Source: Bifidobacterium sp.
GTDB taxonomy: Bacteria > Actinomycetota > Actinomycetes > Actinomycetales > Bifidobacteriaceae
Direction: 5' to 3'
DNA: 64,000 nucleotides
Assembly (NCBI GenBank): GCA_022649135.1
Contig: JALCNP010000007.1
Location: forward strand, 38,510-102,509
Positions 1 to 13,310 of the stretch are shown one piece after another (within the stretch, counting starts at the first letter, position 1; every line of letters begins with the position of its first letter). Under the pieces are notes generated by a model. It searched no databases. It had not been told where the DNA came from and saw only the letters and a program-made list of their open reading frames with translations. The translations under genes were made by a program, and so were the position numbers.

Positions 1-517
1 CAGTCTCGATATCCATGAGAGCCCGCTGGTATGCGCCGATCCGCCCCTTCTGAGACGTTCGATCTCAAATCTGCTTCTCAACGCCAGTCGGTTCAATCCG
101 CCGAACAGAAAAATCGGGATATCCATCAGCGCATTCCGCGAGCGGGTGGAGATTCGCATCATCGACTACGGACCCGGGATCGCCCCGCAGCGCAAGGAGA
201 AGATATTCGTGCCGTTCCAACGTTTGGGCGACACCGATAACACCACTGGCCTGGGTCTGGGCCTGGCCCTTTCCAAAGGATTCGTGGAGGGGATGGGCGG
301 CAGGCTGATCGCCGAGGACACGCCTGGAGGCGGGCTGACCATGGTGATTTCGCTCAGGGCGCTCGGCCCCGACGCCGTCGTGGGAAGCCCCATCTCCCTT
401 CCGCCCGGTCAGATCGATGACAGCGACGTCAACGTCGATCAGCTGATCGACACATCAACGGCTGCAGACCCGATGCAGGAAGAGGGTTCGCAGTCTTGGG
501 AAAAGGGGGAAGAATGA
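1..517 (+). CDS. kdpD: KdpD-like sensor histidine kinase, C-terminal part (5' end outside window)
   Basis: The open frame runs from base 2 with no start, so only the last ~171 residues of a sensor kinase are present. Seen in it are the ATP-binding N box (NLLLNASRFNPP), the G1 box (DYGPGIA), an F box (FVPFQRLGD) and the G2 box (GLGLGLAL) of a HATPase_c domain, followed by a ~45-residue acidic tail. The partner downstream is a KdpE-type regulator whose ATG overlaps this stop codon (ATGA), so the two are translationally coupled. In the family, KdpD senses potassium limitation or turgor at the membrane and phosphorylates KdpE. The sensory half and any kdpFABC pump genes are not visible, so KdpD is inferred mainly from the partner and the catalytic domain. 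Confidence 0.8.
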   Translation, partial: SLDIHESPLVCADPPLLRRSISNLLLNASRFNPPNRKIGISISAFRERVEIRIIDYGPGIAPQRKEKIFVPFQRLGDTDNTTGLGLGLALSKGFVEGMGGRLIAEDTPGGGLTMVISLRALGPDAVVGSPISLPPGQIDDSDVNVDQLIDTSTAADPMQEEGSQSWEKGEE

Positions 518-1221
518 AGATTCTCATCGCCGACGATGATCCGCAGTTCCTCAAGGCGCTGCGCATCACGCTGCGATCGCAGGGATACGAGATCATCACG
601 GCGCAGGATGGAGTGTCGTGTATCTCCTTGGCCGTGGACACCCATCCGGACATGTTCATCCTCGATCTGGGCATGCCCCATATGGACGGCATCAGCGTGA
701 TAGAGGGGGTGAGAGGATGGACGAACGCGCCCATCCTCGTGGTGTCGGGGCGGGTGAACGCCCGGGAGAAGGTGAGGGCGTTGGATGCCGGGGCGGATGA
801 TTACGTGACCAAGCCCGTGTCGATAGATGAGCTGCTCGCCCGGATACGGGCGTTGAGCCGACGAATGACACAGCCCTCGGAGGACCAGGAGCCCGTGGTC
901 CATCTCGGTGCGGTCACCGTCGATCTGGCGTCGCACAGTGTGGACAAGGCCATTCGGGGTCGGCGGGTCAAGGTGAAGCTGACCCCGACCGAGTGGAAAA
1001 TGCTGGAGTTCCTCATTCGCAACTGCGGCAAACTGGTCACCCGCCAGGATCTGCTGACGCACATCTGGGGCAGCGAGCACATCTCCGACAGCGGATACCT
1101 GCGCTTGTACATGTCCCAGCTTCGCAAGAAGATCGAGCCCGACCCCTCCCATCCACGGTACCTTCTCACGGAAACGGGAATGGGGTACCGGTTGGATCCG
1201 GGGCCGGGCCAGAAGCGGTGA
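514..1221 (+). CDS. kdpE: Response regulator KdpE (OmpR/PhoB type)
   Basis: A 235-residue cytoplasmic DNA-binding regulator. The receiver domain (about 1-115) carries the acidic DDD near residue 7, a phospho-acceptor Asp in FILDLGMPHMDG, a conserved Ser in VVSG and a Lys in YVTKP. A winged-helix C-terminal domain (about 130-230) ends in SQLRKKIEPDPSHPRYLLT and ETGMGYRL, a stretch typical of KdpE. In the family KdpE activates the kdp potassium ATPase operon. The ATG at 514 is chosen over an in-frame site at 496: it sits behind a purine-rich GAAAAGGGGGAAGA stretch and overlaps the kinase stop. The next gene is convergent and starts 10 bases beyond the stop. Confidence 0.9.
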   Translation: MKILIADDDPQFLKALRITLRSQGYEIITAQDGVSCISLAVDTHPDMFILDLGMPHMDGISVIEGVRGWTNAPILVVSGRVNAREKVRALDAGADDYVTKPVSIDELLARIRALSRRMTQPSEDQEPVVHLGAVTVDLASHSVDKAIRGRRVKVKLTPTEWKMLEFLIRNCGKLVTRQDLLTHIWGSEHISDSGYLRLYMSQLRKKIEPDPSHPRYLLTETGMGYRLDPGPGQKR

Positions 1222-1230
1222 TCCGCGTCC

Positions 1231-1632
1231 TCAGCGCCTGCCGAGGATCTCGTCCACCAGCTGCGGCTTGCGTGTGATCTGCCCGGTGAACCCCGGCCGG
1301 ATGTCGAGTTTGAGGGTGACGCCCGTTCTGCAGCCCTGGCTCACCAGCTTCATGGTGGCGTCGCGCACGACGGCCAGGACATCGTCGAGGTTGCCCTCGA
1401 TGTTGGTGAACATGGCGTTCGTCTCCTGGGGGAGGCCCGAATCCCGGATGACGGCGATCGCCTGCGCCACATATTCGCTCAGCTCCTCGCCGACGCCGCT
1501 GGGGGCGATGGCCACAGCGGCGACCGTGTTGACGTAGGGCGCCGCCTGTGCGCGGTCCGGCTTCGTTTCCTGTGTGGTGCCCGTGCTTCGGGTGTCGTCG
1601 TGTTCCGTGTTGGTGTTGGTGTTGGTGCCCAT
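1231..1632 (-). CDS. Thiamine-binding protein, MTH1187/YkoF-like family
   Basis: A 133-residue protein, last gene of the minus-strand thiamine operon. After a low-complexity Thr/Asn-rich leader (NTNTNT) the ~95-residue core follows the MTH1187/YqgV pattern: VAAVAIAPSGVGEELSEYV, then FTNIEGNLDDVLAVV, and a final strand before a QLVDEILGRR tail. Family members bind thiamine or its precursors as a small alpha/beta dimer; a catalytic role is not established. The start chosen is the ATG preceded by AGGAAAGAG at 7 bases. The frame stays open upstream to 1737, but that part overlaps thiD and lacks a ribosome site. The gene follows thiD by 19 bases, so it is probably co-transcribed and under the TPP riboswitch. 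Confidence 0.8.
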   Translation of the reverse strand: MGTNTNTNTEHDDTRSTGTTQETKPDRAQAAPYVNTVAAVAIAPSGVGEELSEYVAQAIAVIRDSGLPQETNAMFTNIEGNLDDVLAVVRDATMKLVSQGCRTGVTLKLDIRPGFTGQITRKPQLVDEILGRR

Positions 1633-1651
1633 ATTCTCTTTCCTTTTCTCA

Positions 1652-6587
<4,936 letters not shown>

Positions 6588-6591
6588 ATCT

Positions 6592-6675
6592 GCTCCCTAC
6601 GCTGGTGTTAACCAACAGGTTCGAAGGGTCAGGCGTTCAGCCTATCTCAGCTCCGTTCGGAGCCCCCCTGCACTA
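6592..6675 (-). promoter_or_regulatory. TPP (THI-box) riboswitch
   Basis: On the minus strand, reading from 6675 down, the conserved landmarks come in order: the GCTCC/GGAGC helix, CTGAGATAGGC (pyrimidine-sensor loop), GACCCTTCGAACCTG, and GTTAACACCAGCGTAGGGA (pyrophosphate-sensor arm closing P1). The closing segment runs into GGGAGCAGAT and the thiM ATG at 6587, only a few bases away. Ligand binding would therefore hide the ribosome site (translational control, inferred from this spacing). No terminator hairpin is seen between it and thiM. Confidence 0.95.
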
Positions 6676-6892
6676 ACAATCACAGAACGCTAGAAACAAA
6701 GCTGGACAACCGTGCCGGCGCGCGCCTGTTTACCGCATGTCCGCGCACCGACGATGGACGCGGGCGTCGGCGTTCCCATTCCCGCCCGGAGCCGTCCGTG
6801 CACGCCGCCACGGGAGCCGCGGATTGTCATTGTCTGGCATTATGCTCGGCCGGGTCAGTAGTCCCCAAAACCGTCAAACCAGAAGGTGCATT

Positions 6893-8413
6893 GTGGCTGT
6901 TTCGAAGCTCGATGAAGTAGTGTCCCTAGCCAAGCGTCGCGGGTTCGTGTTCCCCGCGGGAGAGATTTACGGAGGCACGCGATCCGCCTGGGACTATGGT
7001 CCTCTCGGCGTTGCGCTCAAGGACAACATCAAGCATGAGTGGTGGCGGTCCATGGTCGTCACGCGTGGCGATGTCGTCGGTGTGGACACCTCGGTCATCC
7101 TTCCCTCCGAGGTCTGGGTCGCCTCCGGGCATGTGACCGTGTTCAACGATCCGCTTGTCGAATGCCTCAACTGCCACAAGCGCCAGCGCGCCGACAAGCT
7201 CGAGGAGGCATATGCGGAGAAGCATCATGACAGGCTTCCCGAGAACGGTTTGAAGGACATCGTGTGCCCCGCCTGCGGAACCCGCGGGAACTGGACCGAG
7301 CCCCGTGACTTCAACATGATGCTCCGCACCCATCTGGGACCGGTGGAGGACGAGAACTCTCTGCATTATCTGCGTCCGGAGACGGCCCAGGGGATCTTCG
7401 TCGACTTCAAGAACGTGATGACGGCGTCGCGTTCGAAGCCGCCCTTCGGAATCGCGAACATGGGCAAGTCGTTCCGCAACGAGATCACCCCCGGCAACTT
7501 CATCTTCCGCACCCGGGAGTTCGAGCAGATGGAGATGGAGTTCTTCGTGACTCCCGGCACCGATGAGCAGTGGCATCAGTACTGGATCGACACCAGAACG
7601 CGCTGGTACACGGATCTGGGCATCCACCAGGAGAACCTGCGGCACTACGAGCATCCCCGGGAGAAGCTCTCGCACTATTCCAAGCGCACCGTCGACATCG
7701 AATACAAGTTCGGATTCCAGGGGTCGACATGGGGCGAGCTCGAAGGCATCGCCAACCGCACCGATTTCGATCTTTCCGCGCATTCCAAGCATTCCGGCGA
7801 GGACCTGAGCTATTTCAACCAGGCCACGGGCGAGAAGTTCATCCCCTACGTCATCGAGCCCGCCGCCGGACTGACGCGTTCCCTGATGGCCTTCCTCGTC
7901 GATGCCTATGATGTCGACGAGGCCCCGAACACCAAGGGCGGGGTCGATAAACGCACCGTCCTGCGGCTTGACCCGCGTCTCGCGCCGGTGAAGGCGGCGG
8001 TGCTTCCCCTGTCGAAGAAGCCCGAGCTGCAGACGATGGCCAGGAATCTGGCCGCCGAGCTGCGCGAGCACGACTGGATGATCGACTACGACGAGGCGGG
8101 GGCCATCGGGCGGCGCTATCGGCGCGAGGACGAGATCGGAACCCCGCTGTGCGTCACCGTTGACTTCGACACGCTTGACGATCAGGCGGTCACCATCCGC
8201 GAGCGCGACACCATGCGGCAGGAGCGGGTCGGTCTCGACAGGGTCGCGGACTATGTCGCCCGTCGAATCGCCCAGAAGCGTGTGCGCTACCCCGAAGGCC
8301 CGGTCTCCATCGTAGGGTCCACGGCGGCGGATGGCGGCGTGGATGTGGCCGGTGAGCCCGGCGTGGACGAGTCCACGCCGATCAAGGTCGCCGAAGCGGG
8401 TGGTCTGTATTAA
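6893..8413 (+). CDS. glyS: Glycyl-tRNA synthetase (alpha2 class II type)
   Basis: A 506-residue aminoacyl-tRNA synthetase charging tRNA-Gly. Motifs of the single-chain eukaryotic/actinobacterial type are present: [25 protein letters not shown], a zinc-like pair (CLNCHKRQ and CPACGTRG), motif 2 region [34 protein letters not shown], and a C-terminal anticodon-binding domain from ~390. The start is GTG at 6893 ([10 protein letters not shown]), preceded by AGAAGG at 5 bases; the frame is open to 6737 but that stretch has no family similarity. A free-standing gene divergent from the thiamine operon. Confidence 0.95.
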   Translation: MAVSKLDEVVSLAKRRGFVFPAGEIYGGTRSAWDYGPLGVALKDNIKHEWWRSMVVTRGDVVGVDTSVILPSEVWVASGHVTVFNDPLVECLNCHKRQRADKLEEAYAEKHHDRLPENGLKDIVCPACGTRGNWTEPRDFNMMLRTHLGPVEDENSLHYLRPETAQGIFVDFKNVMTASRSKPPFGIANMGKSFRNEITPGNFIFRTREFEQMEMEFFVTPGTDEQWHQYWIDTRTRWYTDLGIHQENLRHYEHPREKLSHYSKRTVDIEYKFGFQGSTWGELEGIANRTDFDLSAHSKHSGEDLSYFNQATGEKFIPYVIEPAAGLTRSLMAFLVDAYDVDEAPNTKGGVDKRTVLRLDPRLAPVKAAVLPLSKKPELQTMARNLAAELREHDWMIDYDEAGAIGRRYRREDEIGTPLCVTVDFDTLDDQAVTIRERDTMRQERVGLDRVADYVARRIAQKRVRYPEGPVSIVGSTAADGGVDVAGEPGVDESTPIKVAEAGGLY

Positions 8414-8447
8414 CGCATCCGGGCAGCGCTGCGACGCAGTTCCCGCC

Positions 8448-9656
8448 ATGACGGCGGGGGAGGGCGCCCGTGACCGGGATGCGGCGGGGGCGGGGCCTCA
8501 GCAGCGGCCCGCCATCGCCCCGGTGGACCTCGGGCGCATTCATGTGCCGACCCCGGTGATGCTTTCGCCCATGGCAGGAGTCACCAACTGGCCGTTCCGG
8601 GTGATCTGCGAGTCCTATGGTCCCGATGGCCTCTATGTCGCGGAGATGATCACGGCCCGGGCCCTGGTGGCCCGCAACCCCAAGGCGCTGCGTCTGTGCC
8701 GGTTCGCCCCGAGCGAGCATGTCCGTTCACTGCAGCTGTACGGTGTCAACCCGGCCATCGTGGCCCAGGCGGCCCGCATGGTTGTCGACGGGGACATGGC
8801 CGATCACGTGGATCTCAATTTCGGGTGCCCCGTTCCCAAGGTCACCCGTCGGGGCGGGGGGTCGGCATTGCCGTGGAAGCTGGATCTGTTCCGCGAACTC
8901 GTGTCGCAGGTCGTGTCCGTGTGCTCTCCGGCGGGGATCCCCGTCACGGCGAAGATCAGAATCGGCATCGACGACGAGCATGAGACGTTCCGCGAGGCGG
9001 GACACATCGCCCAGGAGGAGGGCTGTGCCGCGGTCACGCTGCATGCGCGCACCACCGCCCAGTATTACGGGGGACATTCCGACTGGGACGCCATAGGCGA
9101 TCTCGTCGGTGAACTCGATATTCCCGTCTTCGGGAACGGCGACATCTGGGGGGCCGATGACGCCATGGCCATGATGCGCGAAACCGGCTGCGCCGGAGTC
9201 GCCATCGGACGAGGCTGCCAGGGACGGCCCTGGATCTTCGCGGACATACGCCATGCCTTCGCCGGGAGCGGCGAGCGTGTGAACCCCACCCTGGGGGATG
9301 TGGGTGACGTGATCATGCGTCACGCGGGCCTGCTGACCGAGTTCTTCGACGGCGACGAAAGGATGGCCGTGCACGATCTGCGAAAGCATATCGCATGGTA
9401 TCTCAAGGGATTCGCGGTCGGAGGGGCGGCGCGCAAGGCCTTTATGGAGTGCGAGACGCTTGATCAGGTGTCACGCGAGATCGGCCGGCTCGATCCTGCC
9501 ATGACGGTGCCCGAACGCATGATCGACAAGCCGCGCGGCCGTGTTCGCTATGCGAAAAAGGTCCATCTGCCTTATGGTTGGCTTGATACCCGGGAAACCA
9601 CGCACGAGCAGCGCGAGACCCTGTTCGGGGACGATCCCATGGACGCGGGGTATTGA
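8448..9656 (+). CDS. dus: tRNA-dihydrouridine synthase (DusB-like)
   Basis: A 402-residue FMN-dependent TIM-barrel enzyme that reduces uridines in the tRNA D-loop. Landmarks: MLSPMAGVTNWPFR (flavin site), YVAEMITARAL, catalytic Cys in DLNFGCPVPKVTRRGGGS, HART, FGNGDIWGADDA, and IGRGCQGRPWIF. A helical RNA-binding domain follows (~300-390) with HLRKH-like HDLRKHIAWYLKGF. The ATG at 8448 is the first in-frame Met after glyS ends, 34 bases downstream; only a weak ribosome site is visible. NFGCP (Phe for the usual Met) and CQG (Cys for Ala) are minor variants. Confidence 0.9.
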   Translation: MTAGEGARDRDAAGAGPQQRPAIAPVDLGRIHVPTPVMLSPMAGVTNWPFRVICESYGPDGLYVAEMITARALVARNPKALRLCRFAPSEHVRSLQLYGVNPAIVAQAARMVVDGDMADHVDLNFGCPVPKVTRRGGGSALPWKLDLFRELVSQVVSVCSPAGIPVTAKIRIGIDDEHETFREAGHIAQEEGCAAVTLHARTTAQYYGGHSDWDAIGDLVGELDIPVFGNGDIWGADDAMAMMRETGCAGVAIGRGCQGRPWIFADIRHAFAGSGERVNPTLGDVGDVIMRHAGLLTEFFDGDERMAVHDLRKHIAWYLKGFAVGGAARKAFMECETLDQVSREIGRLDPAMTVPERMIDKPRGRVRYAKKVHLPYGWLDTRETTHEQRETLFGDDPMDAGY

Positions 9657-9715
9657 GCCGCGACGGGCCTGCGGCCGGGGCATGCGAGAAGAGTGAAAAA
9701 AACACCCGCACACGC

Positions 9716-9738
9716 CGGGGAATAATCCCTATTCCCCG
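9716..9738. promoter_or_regulatory. 9-bp inverted repeat between dus and ftsZ
   Basis: CGGGGAATA (9716-9724) and TATTCCCCG (9730-9738) form a perfect 9-bp stem around a 5-base loop. It sits about 45 bases upstream of the ftsZ start, and no T-tract follows. It could be a weak terminator for dus or an operator at the ftsZ promoter; a plausible -10 (TAGAGT, about 9750) lies just downstream. Confidence 0.5.
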
Positions 9739-9783
9739 CGGTTCTGCGATAGAGTAAAGCGTAACCGTAAGTGACAGGAGACA

Positions 9784-10974
9784 ATGGTGAGCGAGATTGC
9801 CCAGACTGACAATTTCAACGACAAGACCAATATCAAGGTTGTCGGTGTCGGTGGAGCCGGCGGCAACGCCGTCAATCGCATGATTGCCGAAGGTCTGCAG
9901 AACGTTGAATTCGTGGCCGTCAATACAGATGCGAAGGATCTGCTGCGCTCGGACGCAGACGTGAAGATTTCCCTGAGCGACAACAGCAGCAGGGGTCTGG
10001 GAGCCGGAGCCGATCCGGAAAAGGGATCCAAGGCCGCGAAGGATCATCAGTCGGACATCGAGGAGTCTCTCAAGGGCGCCGACATGGTGTTCGTGACCTG
10101 CGGCGAGGGAGGCGGCACCGGCACCGGCGCCAGTCCCATCGTCGCCAGGGCCGCGCATGAGCAGGGCTCCCTCACCATCGCCGTGGTGACCCGTCCCTTC
10201 GCATTCGAGGGGCCGCAGCGCGCCGCGTCGGCGAAGCTGGGAATCGAGAATCTGCGCAAGGAGGTCGACGCCCTCATCGTCATCCCCAACGACAGGCTGC
10301 TTGAGCTCTCCGACAGAACCGTGGGAATCGTGGATGCCTTCAAAACCGCCGACACGGCATTGCTCGCCGGCGTGCAGGGGATCACTGACCTGATCACGAT
10401 GAACTCCTACATCCATGTCGACTTTTCCGATGTCACGGCGATCCTTCGCGGTGCGGGCACGGCCCTGTTCGGCATCGGCTCCGCCCGGGGAGAGGATCGC
10501 GCCACGCAGGCCGCCGAGATCGCCATCAGCTCCCCCCTTCTGGAGGAGAGCGTCGAGGGTGCCCATGGTGCCCTGATCAACATCGCCGGCCCCACCGATC
10601 TGAAGCTTCAGGAGGCTTCCGCCGCCACGGAGCTCGTGCGCAAGGCCATTCATCCCGAGGCGCAGATCATATGGGGCCTGGCTCTGGACGACGCCTACGG
10701 GGACGAGGTGCGGGTCACCGTCATCGCCGCCGGGTTCGATGCGAATTCCAAGAAGGCGGGCACGTCCGAGGATGCCGGCTCCTCCCAGCAGCAGGCGCAG
10801 GAGGCCCCGGTGTCGGATTCGCATACGGAGGTTCCCCCTCTTGTGCATCCCGTCCCCGATTTCAAGCCGGAGCAGGGGGATGCGACATCCCAGTCGTTCG
10901 ACGAGACAGGGGAGCACGATGTCGTCTCCTCGAACGATCCGGGCGATCTGGACATTCCGGATTTTCTGCGCTAA
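9784..10974 (+). CDS. ftsZ: Cell division GTPase FtsZ
   Basis: A 396-residue tubulin homologue that polymerises at mid-cell to organise the septum. Seen are GVGGAGGNAVNRMI at the N-terminus, the tubulin signature GGGTGTG (residues 109-115), the NDRLLEL loop, the T7/synergy region YIHVDFSDV, and a C-terminal conserved peptide PGDLDIPDFLR at the very end, joined by a ~60-residue variable linker. AGGAG lies 5 bases before the ATG. It heads a cluster with sepF, yggT and wag31, about 33 kb before dcw in this window rather than following ftsQ. Confidence 0.98.
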   Translation: MVSEIAQTDNFNDKTNIKVVGVGGAGGNAVNRMIAEGLQNVEFVAVNTDAKDLLRSDADVKISLSDNSSRGLGAGADPEKGSKAAKDHQSDIEESLKGADMVFVTCGEGGGTGTGASPIVARAAHEQGSLTIAVVTRPFAFEGPQRAASAKLGIENLRKEVDALIVIPNDRLLELSDRTVGIVDAFKTADTALLAGVQGITDLITMNSYIHVDFSDVTAILRGAGTALFGIGSARGEDRATQAAEIAISSPLLEESVEGAHGALINIAGPTDLKLQEASAATELVRKAIHPEAQIIWGLALDDAYGDEVRVTVIAAGFDANSKKAGTSEDAGSSQQQAQEAPVSDSHTEVPPLVHPVPDFKPEQGDATSQSFDETGEHDVVSSNDPGDLDIPDFLR

Positions 10975-11003
10975 TAGACAGGTGTTGATCGAAAGGAACT
11001 TCC

Positions 11004-11480
11004 ATGGCAGGGTTCATGAAGAACGCGATGTCATATCTCGGCATGACGGATGTGGCCGATGACGATGACGATTTCGCGGAGGATGGCGATTCGACCGAAT
11101 CGAAGTTCGATTCCGATCACACGGTGACGCCCATGGCGTCCTCGACGGGCGCGGCGGCCTCCGCACAGCCCAGTCGCGACACGAACCCCTTCAAGGGGAG
11201 GGTCAGCCGCATCACCACCATCCATCCCAAGTCCTATGAGGATGCCCAGCTCGTCGGCCGGGCGATTCGTGACGGTGTCCCCGTGGTTCTTAACCTCACC
11301 GGCGTTTCCGAGGCGGTCGCCTACCGGATCGTCGACTTCTCCGCGGGAGTGGTGTTCGGGGTGAGGGGATCCATCGAGCGGGTGACCCCGCGCGTTTTCC
11401 TCCTGAGTCCTGCCCAGGTCAACATCAAGGTCGAGGAGCCCCAGCCTTCGAATTCCGCCCACGATCTTTTCGCCGACTAG
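11004..11480 (+). CDS. sepF: Cell division protein SepF
   Basis: A 158-residue FtsZ partner. The N-terminal MAGFMKNAMSYLGM is an amphipathic membrane-anchoring helix, followed by a ~50-residue acidic/disordered linker and the SepF core (~65-150: RITTIHPKSYEDAQLVGRAI, VVLNLTGV, RIVDFSAGVVFGV, VFLLSP). In Actinobacteria, which lack FtsA and ZipA, SepF is the membrane tether of FtsZ. AAAGGAA lies 6 bases upstream of the start. It follows ftsZ by 29 bases, probably in the same transcript. Confidence 0.95.
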   Translation: MAGFMKNAMSYLGMTDVADDDDDFAEDGDSTESKFDSDHTVTPMASSTGAAASAQPSRDTNPFKGRVSRITTIHPKSYEDAQLVGRAIRDGVPVVLNLTGVSEAVAYRIVDFSAGVVFGVRGSIERVTPRVFLLSPAQVNIKVEEPQPSNSAHDLFAD

Positions 11481-11649
11481 GATGCTCCGGGGCTTTTCCC
11501 GTGGTTCGCGATGTGTGTCGGTTCCGCGGTTCCCCATTGTTGCGTGACGTTCCGTGAGGAGTCGCCGTGCACCCCGTCCCCGGCGGATTCCCAGGGTTCG
11601 TCCAGCAATTCCTTCGGCATGTTCCCCACGCACTTGATAGGCTGGTCCT

Positions 11650-11931
11650 ATGCTTTTCATCATTATCCGAGACGTCATCAACTGGGTCATCGGTGCATAC
11701 ATCACCGTGCTGTTCATACGGATGATTCTTGACTGGGTTTCGATTCTCGTCCCGCGCTGGTATCCCCGGGGTGTCATCGCGTCGCTGATCAACGTGGTCT
11801 ACCGGATCACCGAGCCGCCTCTTCGTTGGCTGAGGCGTTACATTCCGCCCATTCGCATGGGAGCCATCGCCCTGGACGTGAGCTTCATCGTGCTCTATTT
11901 CGCGCTGGTTGTTCTGCAAATCCTCATATAA
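11650..11931 (+). CDS. YggT-family small membrane protein
   Basis: A 93-residue integral membrane protein with two hydrophobic segments (about 3-25 and 70-92) around a conserved loop with RMILDWVSIL, YRITEPPLRWLRRYIPP and a MGAIALDVSFIVL second segment. This is the usual YggT pattern. Its position between sepF and wag31 is conserved in Actinobacteria and points to a role in division or wall growth; no biochemical function is established. A possible promoter (TTGATA near 11635) lies just upstream, and the start has no strong ribosome site. Confidence 0.9.
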   Translation: MLFIIIRDVINWVIGAYITVLFIRMILDWVSILVPRWYPRGVIASLINVVYRITEPPLRWLRRYIPPIRMGAIALDVSFIVLYFALVVLQILI

Positions 11932-12026
11932 CGGCCGCAAACAGCGTAAAATCGACCAATACGTGATAGCATCGGGAGTTGATACAACACAGCAAGGCAT
12001 CATGCCCAAAGCGAGGTGTAAATTTT

Positions 12027-13295
12027 ATGGCTCTGTTGACGCCGAAGGATATAAGAGAGCATACCTTCCCAACGGTTCGATTCAAAGAAGGTTATGATGT
12101 CGATGAAGTTGACGATTTTCTCGACCAGGTAACCGAGACCGTCGAGGCACTGGGTAAGCAGGCCGTGCAAAGCGGACAGTCCACACAGTCGTTCGGACCC
12201 GAGGTCACCGGGCTGAACAGCAAGATCTCCGATCTGACATCACAGATCGAGTCCCTGAAGACGGAGAATCAGCGTCTCAAGTCCGCCCAGAGCGCGGGAA
12301 GCACGAACAACGAGGCTCAGGTTTCCGCGGCGAAGCTCACCGAGGCCGAGGAAAGCAACCGCGCCCTCGTCTCTCAGAACGAACAGCTGAAGGGGCAGGT
12401 CGATCGCCTGAGCGCGCAGGTGGATCAGCTTACCGCGCAGGCGGCGAAGGCCGCCGGAAGCAAGGAGCTTGGACAGCAGCTCACCGCAGTCCAGCACGAG
12501 CGTGACGATCTTCGCTCGAAGGGAGAGCGTCTTGAACATGATCTCGCCCAGGCGAAGGAGCAGCTGCGTCAGTCCCAGCAGCAGGCCTCCCGTCTGGGGG
12601 ACGTCACGCGTCAGCTCGAGGAGTCCAAGCAGCGTGAGAACCAGTTGCGCGAGCAGGTCTCCAAGGTGGAGCCGAGCACGGAGACGGGAAGTCTGCAGAA
12701 GATAGCGGGCGCCGCACGCTCCGGTTCGAGCGAGCCCGAGCGCGCCACCGCAATGCTCACCCTTGCCATGCAGCTGCACGATCAGTACGTCAACAAAGGC
12801 AAGGCCAAGGCCCAGGAGATCACGGAGGCCAGCCAGGCCAAGTACGAGGAACTCGTCACGCAGGCGAACAGCTACTCCTCCCGCACCCGCTCGGAGGCGG
12901 ACGAATACAGCAAGCAGACGCGGCAGGACGCCGACGACTATGCGAAGAACACGCATGCCGATGCCGATGCCTACGTAGCAAAGACCAAGCAGGACGCGGA
13001 CACCTATTCCAAAGGAACCCACGCGGATGCCGACGCCTACGAGACCGAGATCCACAACCGCGCCGCGGCCTACGATTCGCAGACGCGCTCGTCGGCGGAC
13101 ACCTATGCCAAGCAGGTGCGTGACAACATGGAGGCCCAGTCGAAGGTCATCGAAGGCAATATCCAGGGTCTCAAGCAGTTCGAGACCGAATATCGCACCC
13201 GTCTGACGGAATTCCTCAGTCAGCTCGTGTCCCAGGTTTCCGACACGAACAACTACAGCGATATGAGCCATGCCGACAACCAGTCCACGCACTGA
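12027..13295 (+). CDS. wag31: DivIVA/Wag31 polar growth scaffold
   Basis: A 422-residue coiled-coil scaffold expected at negatively curved poles and septa. The DivIVA N-terminal domain (1-~60) shows MALLTPKDIREHTF, RFKEGYDVDEVDDFLDQV; long Gln/Glu/Lys-rich coiled coil follows (~70-240). Residues 288-364 form seven in-phase 11-residue repeats with the pattern (R/H/K)xxADxYxxxT, and a final helix ends at 422. GAGGTG 9 bases before the ATG at 12027 fixes the start; the frame is open 16 codons further up without support. In Actinobacteria Wag31/DivIVA is the organiser of apical wall synthesis. Longer than the ~260-residue mycobacterial protein because of the coiled coil and the repeats. Confidence 0.93.
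   Translation: MALLTPKDIREHTFPTVRFKEGYDVDEVDDFLDQVTETVEALGKQAVQSGQSTQSFGPEVTGLNSKISDLTSQIESLKTENQRLKSAQSAGSTNNEAQVSAAKLTEAEESNRALVSQNEQLKGQVDRLSAQVDQLTAQAAKAAGSKELGQQLTAVQHERDDLRSKGERLEHDLAQAKEQLRQSQQQASRLGDVTRQLEESKQRENQLREQVSKVEPSTETGSLQKIAGAARSGSSEPERATAMLTLAMQLHDQYVNKGKAKAQEITEASQAKYEELVTQANSYSSRTRSEADEYSKQTRQDADDYAKNTHADADAYVAKTKQDADTYSKGTHADADAYETEIHNRAAAYDSQTRSSADTYAKQVRDNMEAQSKVIEGNIQGLKQFETEYRTRLTEFLSQLVSQVSDTNNYSDMSHADNQSTH
12888..13118 (+). repeat. Seven 33-bp (11-residue) repeats inside wag31
   Basis: Seven consecutive in-frame 33-bp units, starting at 12888 and then every 33 bases to 13086, encode 11-residue blocks: RSEADEYSKQT, RQDADDYAKNT, HADADAYVAKT, KQDADTYSKGT, HADADAYETEI, HNRAAAYDSQT, RSSADTYAKQV. 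Ala at block position 4 and Tyr at 7 are invariant, and Asp at 5 is in all but one unit. The 11-residue (hendecad) period suits a straight or slightly right-handed coiled coil. Confidence 0.9.
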
Positions 13296-13310
13296 CGGGT
13301 TCGATCGGCA

